Positions 1 to 9,579 of a stretch of 64,000 nt of DNA are shown in pieces. Below the pieces are notes generated by a model. The model searched no databases and was not told the DNA's origin. It saw only the letters and a list, made by a program, of their open reading frames with translations. The DNA is from Galbibacter sp. BG1 (GTDB lineage: Bacteria > Bacteroidota > Bacteroidia > Flavobacteriales > Flavobacteriaceae). The stretch lies in NCBI RefSeq assembly GCF_013391805.1, contig NZ_CP058364.1, forward strand, positions 124,001-188,000, written 5' to 3'. The position numbers and the translations under genes were made by a program. Numbering within the stretch: position 1 is the first letter of the stretch; every line of letters begins with the position of its first letter.

Positions 1-52
1 ACCTATAATTTTTCTTTGTACTAGATACTTTTTACTTTCTACTGTTCGTAAT

Positions 53-2458
53 TTAATTACGAAGAGGTTTCCCCGTTTTTAACATATGCTGAATACGCTC
101 TAGCGTTTTACGTTCTGTACAAAGTGACAGGAATGCTTCCCGTTCCAAATCCAATAAATATTGTTCTGAAACTTGCGTAGCTTCCGATAAATCCCCACCA
201 GCCATTACATAAGCTAGTTTATTCGCAATTTTCTTGTCATGATCGGAAATATAATTACCTGCATTCATCGAATCAGTCCCTACTAAGAACATCCCCAATG
301 CCTGTTTACCCAGTACTTTTATATCTTTTCTCATTGGCGGCTGTGTATAACCGGCCTCGGCCATTAAAACTGCATGTTTTTTGGCTTCCGCTATTTGTCG
401 GTCTTTGTTAATCACCACTATATCTTTTCCTTTCTGAAGAAGATTTAAGTCGAACGCCTCATGTGCAGATGTTGAAACCTTCGCCATCCCGATAGTTAAG
501 AAATGTTCGCGAAGCACATTGGTTTCCACGTCATCTTTTCTAAATAGATCTGAAGCCCTCAACGTCATTTCCTTAGAACCACCTCCACCGGGGATTACTC
601 CTACACCAAATTCTACAAGACCCATATAAGTCTCTGCAGCTGCAACCACTTTATCGGCATGCAACGAAAGTTCGCATCCACCACCTAAAGCCATTCCATG
701 TGGAGCAGAAATAGTAGGGATTGCCGAGTAGCGCATACGCATCATTGTATCTTGGAACATCTTAATGGCCATATTCAATTCATCATACTCCTGCTCTACT
801 GCCATCATAAAAATCATTCCAATATTGGCTCCAACAGAGAAATTCTGCGCTTGGTTACCAACCACTAAACCTTGAAAATCTTTTTCTGCTAAATCTATAG
901 CTTTGTTAAGTCCGGCAAGGACATCTCCTCCAATGGTATTCATTTTGGATTGGAACTCCACATTTAAAATACCATCACCTAAATCTTCTATAACAACACC
1001 GCTATTTTTCCAAACTTCCTTGGATTTACGGATGTTGTCTAAAATGATAAACGCTTCCTGACCTGGTTTTTCAACCTGTTTTTTAGATGGAATGTCGTAA
1101 TAATAAGTCGCCCCATCTTTTACGGTGTAAAAAGATTTATTTCCGCTTTCCAGCATTTCAGTAACCCATTTAGCAGGTTCCTTGCCTTCCGCTTTCATCA
1201 ATTCGATTCCCTTTTCAACGCCAACAGCGTCCCAAATTTCAAACGGACCGTGTTGCCAACCGAAACCGGCTTTCATTGCATCATCGATTCTATACAATTC
1301 GTCAGAAATTTCAGGAATTCTGTGTTGTACATATGCAAATAAGGAAGCAAAGTTCTTACGGTAGAATTCTCCTGCTTTATCTTTACCATTCACCAAAACT
1401 GGAAATCTGTCTTCTACTTTATCAATAGATTTTGTTTCCTCTAATGTGGCAAATTTCGCTTTGTCTTTTTTTGTGTATTCCATGGTATCCAGATCCAATG
1501 AAAGAATTTCACTCTTTCCATCGTCTCCTTTTACCTTTTTATAAAAACCTTGTCCGCTTTTACTTCCCAACCATTTATTATCCATCATTGTTTGGATAAA
1601 GTCTGGAAGCTTGAATAAATCATGCGCTTCATCATCAGGACAGTTTTCATAGATTCCATTGGCCACATGCACCAAGGTATCAAGCCCTACAACATCTACA
1701 GTTCTAAAAGTGGCCGATTTTTGGCGACCAATTACAGGACCTGTAAGTTTATCTACTTCTTCAACCGTCATCCCGAGTTCTTTCACTTGATGGAAAAGAC
1801 TTTGAATTCCGAAGATACCAATACGGTTACCTATAAAAGCAGGCGTATCTTTTGCCAATACGGAAGTTTTACCTAAAAACTTCTCCCCGTACATCATTAA
1901 GAAGTCTACCACCTCTTGCTTACAATCGGGTCCTGGTACAACTTCAAAAAGTTTTAAATAACGTGGAGGATTGAAAAAGTGAGTTACCGCAAAATGCTCT
2001 TGGAAATCTTTACTTCTACCTTCATTCATAAAATGAATTGGAATACCAGAAGTATTCGAGGTAATTAAAGTACCTGGCTTACGGTGCTTTTCAATTTTTT
2101 CGAAAACGCTCTTTTTAATATCCAAACGCTCTACAACCACTTCAATAATCCAATCAACATCTTTAATTTTAGAAATATCGTCTTCCATATTTCCAGTAGA
2201 AATACGGTCTGCAAATTTCTTATTGTAAATTGGAGAGGGTTTCGACTTTAAAGCACTTTGAAGGTTTTCGTTTACCAACCTATTCCTTACCGCTTTATCT
2301 TCAAGGGTAAGACCTTTTGCTTTTTCTTTGTCTGTTAATTCTCTTGGTACAATGTCGAGTAGCAAAACTTCAGCTCCGATATTGGCGAAATGGCAGGCTA
2401 TGCCGCTTCCCATAATTCCGGAACCAATAACTGCAACTTTCTTTATTCTTCTGTTCAT
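53..2458 (-). CDS. fadN: 3-hydroxyacyl-CoA dehydrogenase / enoyl-CoA hydratase (FadN-like)
   Basis: Bifunctional beta-oxidation enzyme of 801 aa that hydrates enoyl-CoA and oxidises the 3-hydroxyacyl-CoA with NAD+. The N-terminal Rossmann fold has the dinucleotide loop GSGIMGSG at residues 12-19. The dehydrogenase catalytic His is visible in THFFNPPRY (His160). The enoyl-CoA hydratase/crotonase half follows (about 500-700), with the oxyanion-hole stretch HGMALGGGCEL. Dehydrogenase-first order and the length match the FadN/YusL class rather than E. coli FadB. It lies 14 bp downstream of a MarR-type regulator on the same strand, so the two probably form one transcript. A thiolase partner would be expected beyond the window edge, which is inference. 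The Met at 2458 gives a natural start just before the Rossmann strand. Confidence 0.93.
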   Translation of the reverse strand: MNRRIKKVAVIGSGIMGSGIACHFANIGAEVLLLDIVPRELTDKEKAKGLTLEDKAVRNRLVNENLQSALKSKPSPIYNKKFADRISTGNMEDDISKIKDVDWIIEVVVERLDIKKSVFEKIEKHRKPGTLITSNTSGIPIHFMNEGRSKDFQEHFAVTHFFNPPRYLKLFEVVPGPDCKQEVVDFLMMYGEKFLGKTSVLAKDTPAFIGNRIGIFGIQSLFHQVKELGMTVEEVDKLTGPVIGRQKSATFRTVDVVGLDTLVHVANGIYENCPDDEAHDLFKLPDFIQTMMDNKWLGSKSGQGFYKKVKGDDGKSEILSLDLDTMEYTKKDKAKFATLEETKSIDKVEDRFPVLVNGKDKAGEFYRKNFASLFAYVQHRIPEISDELYRIDDAMKAGFGWQHGPFEIWDAVGVEKGIELMKAEGKEPAKWVTEMLESGNKSFYTVKDGATYYYDIPSKKQVEKPGQEAFIILDNIRKSKEVWKNSGVVIEDLGDGILNVEFQSKMNTIGGDVLAGLNKAIDLAEKDFQGLVVGNQAQNFSVGANIGMIFMMAVEQEYDELNMAIKMFQDTMMRMRYSAIPTISAPHGMALGGGCELSLHADKVVAAAETYMGLVEFGVGVIPGGGGSKEMTLRASDLFRKDDVETNVLREHFLTIGMAKVSTSAHEAFDLNLLQKGKDIVVINKDRQIAEAKKHAVLMAEAGYTQPPMRKDIKVLGKQALGMFLVGTDSMNAGNYISDHDKKIANKLAYVMAGGDLSEATQVSEQYLLDLEREAFLSLCTERKTLERIQHMLKTGKPLRN

Positions 2459-2472
2459 TTTTCTTTATTGAA

Positions 2473-2925
2473 TTAATTTGTTGATACGTCTTCCGTATAT
2501 ATTTTCTTTTCTGAAATAAGTTCGTTTACCGCAGTAATCACCTTAAAAAAACCTTCCAAATCACTTTCTTTAATATGATTGCGAACAGTTTCATTAAACT
2601 TCAGTACCACGTCTTTTGAGTATTCCCTTTTTTCCCTTCCAAATTCAGTAAGGCAAATAAGTACGCCCCTACCATCTTTAGGATTGGGCTTTCTTATTAT
2701 TAAACCCTTTTCTTCCATACTTTTTAAGGTTCTAGACAAACTAGTACCTTCCATGCCCATTTTGGGGCCCAAAGCTGTTGAGGGGGAACCTTTTTCGGGG
2801 TCTATACTTAAGAGTGTAAAACCTGTAGCCATCGTGCTATCTTGTTTTCCAGCTTCTTCGTTATACATTTTAGCAACTGCTTGCCATGTTGCCCGTAACG
2901 CATAATCTATAGTTGTATCCTTCAT
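2473..2925 (-). CDS. MarR family transcriptional regulator
   Basis: Winged-helix regulator of 150 aa, the usual MarR length. The recognition helix and wing are visible in the stretch KMGMEGTSLSRTLKSMEEKG, followed by LIIRKPNPKDGRG, whose Asp-Arg wing is typical of the family. The first gene of a probable two-gene transcript, it sits directly upstream of the FadN-like enzyme, so it is likely to control fatty-acid oxidation, perhaps with an acyl-CoA ligand; this is inferred from context. A TATGC-N2-GCATA palindrome and a -7 element lie just upstream of its start and could be an autoregulatory site. Confidence 0.9.
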   Translation of the reverse strand: MKDTTIDYALRATWQAVAKMYNEEAGKQDSTMATGFTLLSIDPEKGSPSTALGPKMGMEGTSLSRTLKSMEEKGLIIRKPNPKDGRGVLICLTEFGREKREYSKDVVLKFNETVRNHIKESDLEGFFKVITAVNELISEKKIYTEDVSTN

Positions 2926-2944
2926 TTTCTTGTAGTGGTGAGCT

Positions 2945-2952
2945 CAAATATA
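2945..2952 (-). promoter_or_regulatory. Promoter -7 element of marR-fadN
   Basis: On the minus strand this reads TATATTTG, an exact match to the Bacteroidetes sigma-A -7 element TAnnTTTG. It is 20 bp from the marR start codon, a normal leader length. No clear -33 TTTG was seen. Confidence 0.5.
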
Positions 2953-2964
2953 CAAATATTTTAT

Positions 2965-2976
2965 TATGCACGCATA
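2965..2976. promoter_or_regulatory. Candidate MarR operator palindrome
   Basis: TATGCACGCATA has 5-bp inverted arms TATGC/GCATA around two bases. It lies between the expected -33 and -7 positions of the marR promoter, where a bound dimer would block RNA polymerase. Assignment to the adjacent MarR protein rests on position alone; no second copy was noticed upstream of the acyl-CoA ligase. Confidence 0.35.
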
Positions 2977-3034
2977 GTAAATTAATGTAAAATTTGTTAA
3001 AGCTTAAAATGAAGACTAATTATATATTAAGATA

Positions 3035-3064
3035 ATAAAAAAACTCCCCAAAATTGAGGAGTTT
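3035..3064 (-). terminator. Rho-independent terminator after acyl-CoA ligase
   Basis: Arms AAACTCC and GGAGTTT enclose a short loop. On the minus strand the hairpin is followed by a run of T (the A-run at 3035-3043). It lies 26 bp past the ligase stop codon. Confidence 0.7.
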
Positions 3065-3089
3065 GATAAAAATTTATGTTAACATTATA

Positions 3090-4865
3090 TTACTTGGGTC
3101 CGTAGATCTTAGTATATAAATCGGCATATTTTTCTTTAATTATTCGACGCTTCAATTTAAGCGTTGGCGTTAAATGCCCTTCTTCCACACTCCACTCTTC
3201 TGGGGTAAGTTCGAAAAGTTTAACTCTTTCCCAGCGTCCGAATTTTTCGTTATAATGGTCTACCTCTTCTTGTATACGCTCTATAACTTTAGGATGGGAT
3301 ATTAATGCTTTACGATCGCCGCTAATATCGACTTGATGTCTTTTTGCCCACGCTTCAACAAACTCAAAGTTTGGTTGTATAATGGCTGCTGGCATCTTTT
3401 CCCCTTCACCAATAACCATAATTTGTTCGATAAAACGAGATTGCTTCATTAAATTTTCAATGAGTTGCGGAGCCACGTATTTACCCCCAGAAGTTTTAAA
3501 GATTTCTTTTTTACGATCTGTTATCTTCAAGAAACCGTCATCATCTACTTCCCCTATATCCCCGGTATGAAAATACCCGCCTTCCATAACCTCGTTGGTT
3601 TTTTCTTCATCTTTGTAGTACCCTATCATAACATTAGGTCCTTTACAAAGAATTTCCCCATCTTCTGCAATTTTAACCTCAACACCGGGTAGCATTCTTC
3701 CAACTGTTCCAATCTTCCAACCGCGGTTTTTCTGGTCGTTCACTGCAATAACGGGAGAAGTTTCTGTGAGTCCGTATCCTTCCATTACGGGAATATCGGC
3801 AGCTCCAAAAACCCTTCCAAGCCTTGGTTGTAAGGCTGCACTACCGGAAACCATTACTTTCAGGTTCCCTCCAAGTCCTTCTTGCCATTTGCTAAAGATT
3901 AATTTTCTGGCTATCCCTAACTGAAAATTATACCAAGCACCATTGGTATTGTAAGGCTCGAACTTATGGCCTAATTCTATGGCCCAGAAGAAAAGTTTCT
4001 TTTTAATGCCACTTAACTCTGTTCCCTTTGCATAAATTTTATCGTATACCTTTTCCAGAAGTCTAGGCACCACCGTCATAACGTGAGGTTTTACTTCTTT
4101 AAGGTTATCGCTCATTTTTTCGATCGATTCTGCAAAATATATTTTTATACCGCAATTTTGGTAAAGATAAACCACCATTCTTTCAAAAATATGGCAGATA
4201 GGCAAAAAGCTTAATGCCACATCATGTGGTTCTAGAGGGACCCTTTCCTCACTCGCCAAAACATTGGAAACAATATTTTTATGAGAAAGCATTACTCCCT
4301 TAGGTCTTCCAGTAGTACCAGAAGTATAAATAATGGTCGCTAAGTCTTCAGTGGTAACTGCATCTTTCCTCGCTTCTACTTCATTCTGATTACTGCTGTC
4401 TTCTCCCAAGGCTAAAATTTCCTCCCAATTATTGGCGCCTGGTAAATCCACAAAAGAATACACTCCCTTAAGGGAAGGAACATTTTGTTTTATGCTGTTT
4501 AGCTTTTCCAATATTTCAGCATCGGAAACTATTACATAAGAGGCTTCAGAATGGTTTAAGATGTATTCGTAATCTTCTTCAGAAATGGTTGGATAAATTG
4601 GAACATTCTGTGCTCCTGTTTGCAGAATACCAATATCTGCGATATGCCATTCCGTTCTGTTTACATGCGTAATTACCGCAATTTTTTCATTAGGCTGTAC
4701 CCCCAACCTTAAAAGTCCCCTACTGAATTGATTCGCTTTGTCTACATATTCTTGCGAAGATGTATGCACCCATTCGTCTCCATATTTAGTAGAAAAGGCA
4801 ATGTCCAAATTATATTTTTCCAATTGATGGTATGGAAAGTCAAACAAACGGGTAACTTTATTCAT
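3090..4865 (-). CDS. Long-chain fatty acid--CoA ligase (AMP-forming)
   Basis: Activates fatty acids to acyl-CoA with ATP, feeding the beta-oxidation genes just downstream. The protein is 591 aa from the chosen start. The AMP-binding P-loop YTSGTTGRPKGV is at residues 180-191, EGYGLTETSPVI gives the adenylate motif, and HTGDIGEVDDDGFLKITDRKKE covers the hinge region. The reading frame stays open to an ATG at 4922, but the 19 extra residues are not like the family, and the start at 4865 (MNKVTRLFDF) matches the usual N-terminus. A hairpin terminator of the upstream purL gene lies just beyond, at 4933-4963. It shares strand with marR-fadN but is separated from them by its own terminator. Confidence 0.92.
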   Translation of the reverse strand: MNKVTRLFDFPYHQLEKYNLDIAFSTKYGDEWVHTSSQEYVDKANQFSRGLLRLGVQPNEKIAVITHVNRTEWHIADIGILQTGAQNVPIYPTISEEDYEYILNHSEASYVIVSDAEILEKLNSIKQNVPSLKGVYSFVDLPGANNWEEILALGEDSSNQNEVEARKDAVTTEDLATIIYTSGTTGRPKGVMLSHKNIVSNVLASEERVPLEPHDVALSFLPICHIFERMVVYLYQNCGIKIYFAESIEKMSDNLKEVKPHVMTVVPRLLEKVYDKIYAKGTELSGIKKKLFFWAIELGHKFEPYNTNGAWYNFQLGIARKLIFSKWQEGLGGNLKVMVSGSAALQPRLGRVFGAADIPVMEGYGLTETSPVIAVNDQKNRGWKIGTVGRMLPGVEVKIAEDGEILCKGPNVMIGYYKDEEKTNEVMEGGYFHTGDIGEVDDDGFLKITDRKKEIFKTSGGKYVAPQLIENLMKQSRFIEQIMVIGEGEKMPAAIIQPNFEFVEAWAKRHQVDISGDRKALISHPKVIERIQEEVDHYNEKFGRWERVKLFELTPEEWSVEEGHLTPTLKLKRRIIKEKYADLYTKIYGPK

Positions 4866-4932
4866 AGCGTATTTTATTATTTTACAGAATTGCAAATTAT
4901 GAAATTTGCTGAGTATTTTCAAAAGAAGTCAC

Positions 4933-4963
4933 AAAAAAAGGAGTTGATTGTTGGCAACTCCTT
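4933..4963 (-). terminator. Rho-independent terminator after purL
   Basis: Perfect 9-bp arms AAGGAGTTG and CAACTCCTT, with a seven-base A-run on the plus strand that becomes the U-tract of the minus-strand transcript. It is placed 26 bp after the purL stop. Confidence 0.8.
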
Positions 4964-4988
4964 AATTTTATACGATTTATCTGTAAAT

Positions 4989-7900
4989 TTATTTTTTATC
5001 CAACCACTTTTTGGCGTTTACAAACGCTTCCAACCATGGAGAAACTTCATCTTTTCGTCCTTCTGGATAGTAGGGCCAATTCCATTGAAAGATGGAACGC
5101 TCAAAATGAGGCATGGTTACTAAATGGCGCCCATCGTCTGAAACCATCATGGCCGTATTGAAATCAGATCCATTTGGATTGGCCGGATACGTTTCGTAGC
5201 CGTATTTCGCAACGATATTGTACTTTTCTTCTTGGTAAGGAAAATTAAATTTCCCCTCTCCGTGAGATACCCATATCCCTAATTTACTGCCCACCAAAGA
5301 GGAAAGCATCACCGATTTGTTTTCTTGAATTTCCACGGAAGTAAATATACTTTCGTGCTTTCCACTATCGTTATGAAGCATTTTTGGCTTTTCCTCATGA
5401 TCCGGATTTATAAGTCCGAGTTCCACAAAAAGTTGACACCCGTTACAAATACCAATAGAAAGCGTATCTTCCCTTTTAAAAAAGTTCTCTAATGCCTTTT
5501 TCGCTTTGTCGTTGTAAAGGAATGCTCCTGCCCAACCTTTTGCCGAACCTAGAACATCTGAATTGGAAAATCCTCCTACGGCACCAATAAACTGAATATC
5601 TTCAAGGGTTTCGCGTCCAGAAATAAGATCGGTCATGTGTACATCCTTAACATCGAAACCAGCCAAATACATGGCATTGGCCATTTCACGCTCCGAATTA
5701 CTTCCTTTTTCACGTAAGATAGCCGCTTTAGGACGTTTCCCAGTAATTTCAGGCAATTTTCCCGTAAAATGATCGGGGAATGTATAGGTAAGCGGTTGAT
5801 TTTTATAATTGTTGTATCTCGCTTCCGCTACATTGTTCTTTGTTTGTTTTTGGTCTAGCAAGAAAGAAGTTTTATACCAAACATCCCGAAACTGACTAAT
5901 ACTGAAGGAAAAACTATCTTCATTATTTACAATTTGGAGTCGGTCGCCTTCCAATGGCTTCCCTATTTTATGGAAGTTTATTCCCGCTTCCGCTAGACTT
6001 TTCTCCACTTTTGAATCTTCTTTGGCTTGAAAAACAATACCAGCGTTTTCATTAAAAAGTGTTTTTATGGAATCTACTTCCCCTAAAGAAGAAAGATCTA
6101 ATTGAGCACCCAAATTTAAATCGGCAAAACACATTTCCAGAAGGGTTGTAATTAAACCACCGCTTGCTACATCGTGCCCAGCTAAGATTTCATTGCCTTT
6201 AATTAACTGCTGAAGGGTATTGAAGGTATTTTTTAAATTCTCGGCACTTTTTACCGTTGGAACTTTATTTCCTATGCTATTTAAAACCTGACCTAAAGAA
6301 GAACCACCCAACTTAAAGTCATCTTCCGAAATATTTATGTAGTAGATACTTCCACCATTTCTTTGCAATACAGGCTCTACCACTTTAGTAATATCGCTAC
6401 AATGAGCCCCAGCAGAAATTATTACCGTTCCGGGAGAAATAACCTCTTCCGTAGGGTACTTTTGCTTCATCGAAAGGGAATCTTTTCCAGTCGGGATATT
6501 AATCCCTAGATCAATCGCAAACTCCGAACATCCCTTTACAGCCTCATACAAACGGGCATCCTCACCTTCGTTTTTACAGGGCCACATCCAATTGGCAGAT
6601 AGCGAAACCGATTTTAAACCTTCTTCCAACGGTGCCCAAACGATATTTGTTAAAGATTCTGCAATGGAATTTCTACTTCCCGCAACAGGATCTACCAAAG
6701 CAGATACCGGTGAGTGACCTATTGATGTGGCAATTCCTTCTTTTCCTTTGAAATCCAACGCCATTACCCCACAATTGTTCAATGGTAGTTGTAAAGGCCC
6801 TGTACATTGCTGTTTCGCCACACGGCCACCAACACAACGGTCCACTTTATTCGTCAACCAATCTTTACAGGCTACTGCTTCCAATTGAAGCACTTGCTCC
6901 AAATAAATATAAACCTGATCTAAACTATATGCCGAGTTTTTGTAATTTCTTTGTACCGTTTTATCGGTCATTATGGTCTTTGGAGAACTTCCAAACATAT
7001 CTTCCAACGCCAAATCCATTGGTTTGTCCCCTTTGGTAGCCGATTCAAAACAGAATACATCATCCCCGGTAACCTCACCAACTTCATACATAGGTGAACG
7101 CTCGCGCTCTGCTATTCGCCTAAGTTTATCGGTATGATCTTTCCCAATGACCAAGCCCATACGTTCCTGACTCTCATTGCCAATAATTTCTTTTGCAGAA
7201 AGTGTTGGATCGCCAACGGGCAGTTTATCCAAATCAATTTTTCCACCGGTGTCTTCCACCAATTCCGATAGGCAATTTAAATGTCCCCCAGCTCCGTGAT
7301 CATGAATGGAAACTATTTCGTTTTCCTCACTCTCTACCATACCCCTAACGGCGTTGGCAACACGTTTTTGCATTTCTGGATTGGATCTTTGTACAGCATT
7401 GAGCTCGATACCGCTGCTAAATTCTCCGGTATCTGCTGAAGAAACGGCGGCACCACCCATTCCAATTCTATAATTTTCTCCTCCTAAAACAATAATTTTA
7501 TCACTCGCTTTGGGCGTATCTTTTATTGCTTGTTCTTGCTTTCCGTAGCCAATGCCACCGGCCAACATAATAACTTTATCGAAACCTAGTTTTCTAGCTT
7601 CTTCCTCATGCTCAAAAGTGAGAACCGAACCAGCGATAAGCGGCTGACCGAATTTATTTCCAAAATCAGAAGCTCCATTGGAGGCTTTTATTAAAATATC
7701 TATCGGCGTTTGGTACAACCATTTACGCTCGTCCATTGCTTTTTCCCAAGGACGGTTTTCTTCCAATCGGGAATAGCTCGTCATGTAAACTGCAGTTCCT
7801 GCCAACGGTAAAGAACCTTTACCTCCTGCCAATCGGTCGCGAATCTCTCCCCCGGAACCCGTAGCAGCACCGTTAAATGGCTCCACAGTGGTAGGGAAAT

Positions 7901-8648
7901 TATGAGTTTCTGCTTTTAGCGATAAGACTGAATTAAAGTCTTTTTCTAAATAAAAATCTGGTTTATCAGCTGTTTTCGGGGCAAATTGTACCGCTTTAGG
8001 GCCTTTTAAGAAGGCTACGTTGTCTTTATATGCCGAAACAATACCATTAGGATTTTCTTCGGAAGTCTTTCTGATCATTTTAAACAAAGACATTGGCTTT
8101 TCTTCTCCATCGATTACAAAAGTGCCATTGAAGATTTTGTGGCGACAGTGTTCTGAATTTACCTGGGAAAAACCAAAAACTTCAGAGTCTGTCAGTTTTC
8201 TATCCAATTTTTCTGAAAGTTGATTTAAGTAAGCAACTTCCTCTTCATTTAATGCCAATCCTTCCTGTTGATTGAAAGTGGCTATATCTTCAATCTCTTT
8301 GATTGCTTCTGGCTGGATATCCACAGTAAAAATATCCTGATCTAGTTTTGGGTATTTCTGACTCAACATGGGATCAAAATCATCAGCCTCTGCAGTAGAC
8401 GCATAAAACTCTTCAATCCTAATAATTCCAGGAACACACATATTCTGTGTTATCTCCACTGCATTGGTACTCCAAGGCGTAATCATGGCTGCCCGCGGAC
8501 CAATAAAAAAAGCGTCTATAGACGCCGATTCGATGAGTGGCTGATTGCCAAATAACCATGAGAGTTTTGCTGTGTTTTCTTGTGAAATTTTGTCGTTGGT
8601 TTGAACGGCAAATACCTTACTTTTTGGGTTTCCGAAGAAAAGGATCAT
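4989..8648 (-). CDS. purL: Phosphoribosylformylglycinamidine synthase (large, single-chain)
   Basis: Fourth step of de novo purine synthesis: converts FGAR and glutamine to FGAM, using ATP. At 1219 aa it is the long single-chain form found in Proteobacteria and Bacteroidota, with all parts fused. It shows an N-terminal domain, a synthetase half beginning around KAETHNFPTTVEPF (about residue 245), an inactive repeat of that half, and a C-terminal glutamine amidotransferase. The amidotransferase has GICNGCQLF with the nucleophilic Cys near residue 1073 and the catalytic His in MPHFERSIFQW. It is a monocistronic unit with its own terminator; a -7 promoter element lies 54 bp upstream of the start. 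Confidence 0.97.
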   Translation of the reverse strand: MILFFGNPKSKVFAVQTNDKISQENTAKLSWLFGNQPLIESASIDAFFIGPRAAMITPWSTNAVEITQNMCVPGIIRIEEFYASTAEADDFDPMLSQKYPKLDQDIFTVDIQPEAIKEIEDIATFNQQEGLALNEEEVAYLNQLSEKLDRKLTDSEVFGFSQVNSEHCRHKIFNGTFVIDGEEKPMSLFKMIRKTSEENPNGIVSAYKDNVAFLKGPKAVQFAPKTADKPDFYLEKDFNSVLSLKAETHNFPTTVEPFNGAATGSGGEIRDRLAGGKGSLPLAGTAVYMTSYSRLEENRPWEKAMDERKWLYQTPIDILIKASNGASDFGNKFGQPLIAGSVLTFEHEEEARKLGFDKVIMLAGGIGYGKQEQAIKDTPKASDKIIVLGGENYRIGMGGAAVSSADTGEFSSGIELNAVQRSNPEMQKRVANAVRGMVESEENEIVSIHDHGAGGHLNCLSELVEDTGGKIDLDKLPVGDPTLSAKEIIGNESQERMGLVIGKDHTDKLRRIAERERSPMYEVGEVTGDDVFCFESATKGDKPMDLALEDMFGSSPKTIMTDKTVQRNYKNSAYSLDQVYIYLEQVLQLEAVACKDWLTNKVDRCVGGRVAKQQCTGPLQLPLNNCGVMALDFKGKEGIATSIGHSPVSALVDPVAGSRNSIAESLTNIVWAPLEEGLKSVSLSANWMWPCKNEGEDARLYEAVKGCSEFAIDLGINIPTGKDSLSMKQKYPTEEVISPGTVIISAGAHCSDITKVVEPVLQRNGGSIYYINISEDDFKLGGSSLGQVLNSIGNKVPTVKSAENLKNTFNTLQQLIKGNEILAGHDVASGGLITTLLEMCFADLNLGAQLDLSSLGEVDSIKTLFNENAGIVFQAKEDSKVEKSLAEAGINFHKIGKPLEGDRLQIVNNEDSFSFSISQFRDVWYKTSFLLDQKQTKNNVAEARYNNYKNQPLTYTFPDHFTGKLPEITGKRPKAAILREKGSNSEREMANAMYLAGFDVKDVHMTDLISGRETLEDIQFIGAVGGFSNSDVLGSAKGWAGAFLYNDKAKKALENFFKREDTLSIGICNGCQLFVELGLINPDHEEKPKMLHNDSGKHESIFTSVEIQENKSVMLSSLVGSKLGIWVSHGEGKFNFPYQEEKYNIVAKYGYETYPANPNGSDFNTAMMVSDDGRHLVTMPHFERSIFQWNWPYYPEGRKDEVSPWLEAFVNAKKWLDKK

Positions 8649-8701
8649 ACTGTGTTGTATTTATGTCTTTTTTTAAAAGACTTCTAGTTTAAAATAGACC
8701 G

Positions 8702-8709
8702 CAAATTTA
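8702..8709 (-). promoter_or_regulatory. Candidate purL promoter -7 element
   Basis: Minus-strand TAAATTTG fits TAnnTTTG. It is 54 bp upstream of the purL start in a 168-bp intergenic gap. No convincing -33 element or riboswitch was seen. Confidence 0.4.
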
Positions 8710-8816
8710 AACAATTACTTCTTATTTTAAGCCCTATTTTTTATTCAAAATAACATTCGTAATCTCAAAAATTCCTTAAAAGAATATCTAAATTCCCGAA
8801 TCCAAATATCCCTCAA

Positions 8817-9500
8817 TTACTTTAAAACAGAATTTATGGCATCCTCTATAATGGGCTCCATAATTTTATACCCTTTTGAGGTTGGGTGCACCCCATCTTT
8901 AGCCAATGCCGGACTTAGTCCCATTTCGTCATTAACCATGGCTTTGTAGTAATCTACGTAAGTAATAGCATTCTCCTTGCAGTATTCTTTAAGAAGTTCA
9001 TTCAGTTGAACCACCTTATCGGCAGGTTTTATACGCTCCCTCCACGGAAAGCGATTTGCTGGAAGCGTGGAACACACGATAGGAATTATACCGTTTGCTT
9101 TGGCAAGCTCTACCATAGAAGCAATGTTTCCAAAAATATCTTCGATTGCTATTGGGCCTGTATTTTCTGCTATATCGTTTATTCCCGCCAGGAAAACAAC
9201 CGCCTTTGGTTTTAAATCTATTACATCCTTTCTAAAACGCAACAACATTTGCGACGTTGTTTGTCCGCTTATCCCCCTATCTACATAAGAATTGTTTTCA
9301 AAAAAATAAGGATGCATTGTTTTCCACCCTTCGGTTATGGAATTCCCCATAAAAACCACACGGTTTTCGTCTGGTTCTGGTGCTGGTAATGCTTCATTTT
9401 CTGCAGCGTATTTATCGAAATTGGCGAATTTCACCGCATTTTCTTGAGAGAAAGATTTTAAAAATGTAAACATAAAAAGTAGTAAAAAGTATTTTTTCAT
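8817..9500 (-). CDS. Secreted SGNH/GDSL-type esterase
   Basis: Exported hydrolase of 227 aa. The Met at 9500 starts a clear signal peptide (MKKYFLLLFMFTFLKSFSQE); the open frame runs 10 codons further to 9530 but would bury the signal. The SGNH blocks are present: FMGNSITEGW carries the nucleophilic Ser (block I), LAGINDIAE the Asn (block III), and DGVHPTSKGY the Asp-His pair (block V). Such enzymes deacetylate or de-esterify carbohydrates and lipids; the substrate here is not predictable. It is on the same strand as purL but about 170 bp upstream of it, and probably a separate unit. Confidence 0.9.
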   Translation of the reverse strand: MKKYFLLLFMFTFLKSFSQENAVKFANFDKYAAENEALPAPEPDENRVVFMGNSITEGWKTMHPYFFENNSYVDRGISGQTTSQMLLRFRKDVIDLKPKAVVFLAGINDIAENTGPIAIEDIFGNIASMVELAKANGIIPIVCSTLPANRFPWRERIKPADKVVQLNELLKEYCKENAITYVDYYKAMVNDEMGLSPALAKDGVHPTSKGYKIMEPIIEDAINSVLK

Positions 9501-9579
9501 TTTAAAAAAATTGGTGTTTAATGCTTCCAAAGATAAGTTTTTATAATAAATTATGTATTTGAAACTTTAAAACGATCTC

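Noticed and set aside
1-52. Sequence left of the FadN-like gene
   Set aside because: Only 52 bases; no feature can be supported, although a thiolase gene would be expected beyond.
4866-4922. 19-codon N-terminal extension of the acyl-CoA ligase
   Set aside because: Not family-like; the internal Met at 4865 matches the usual start.
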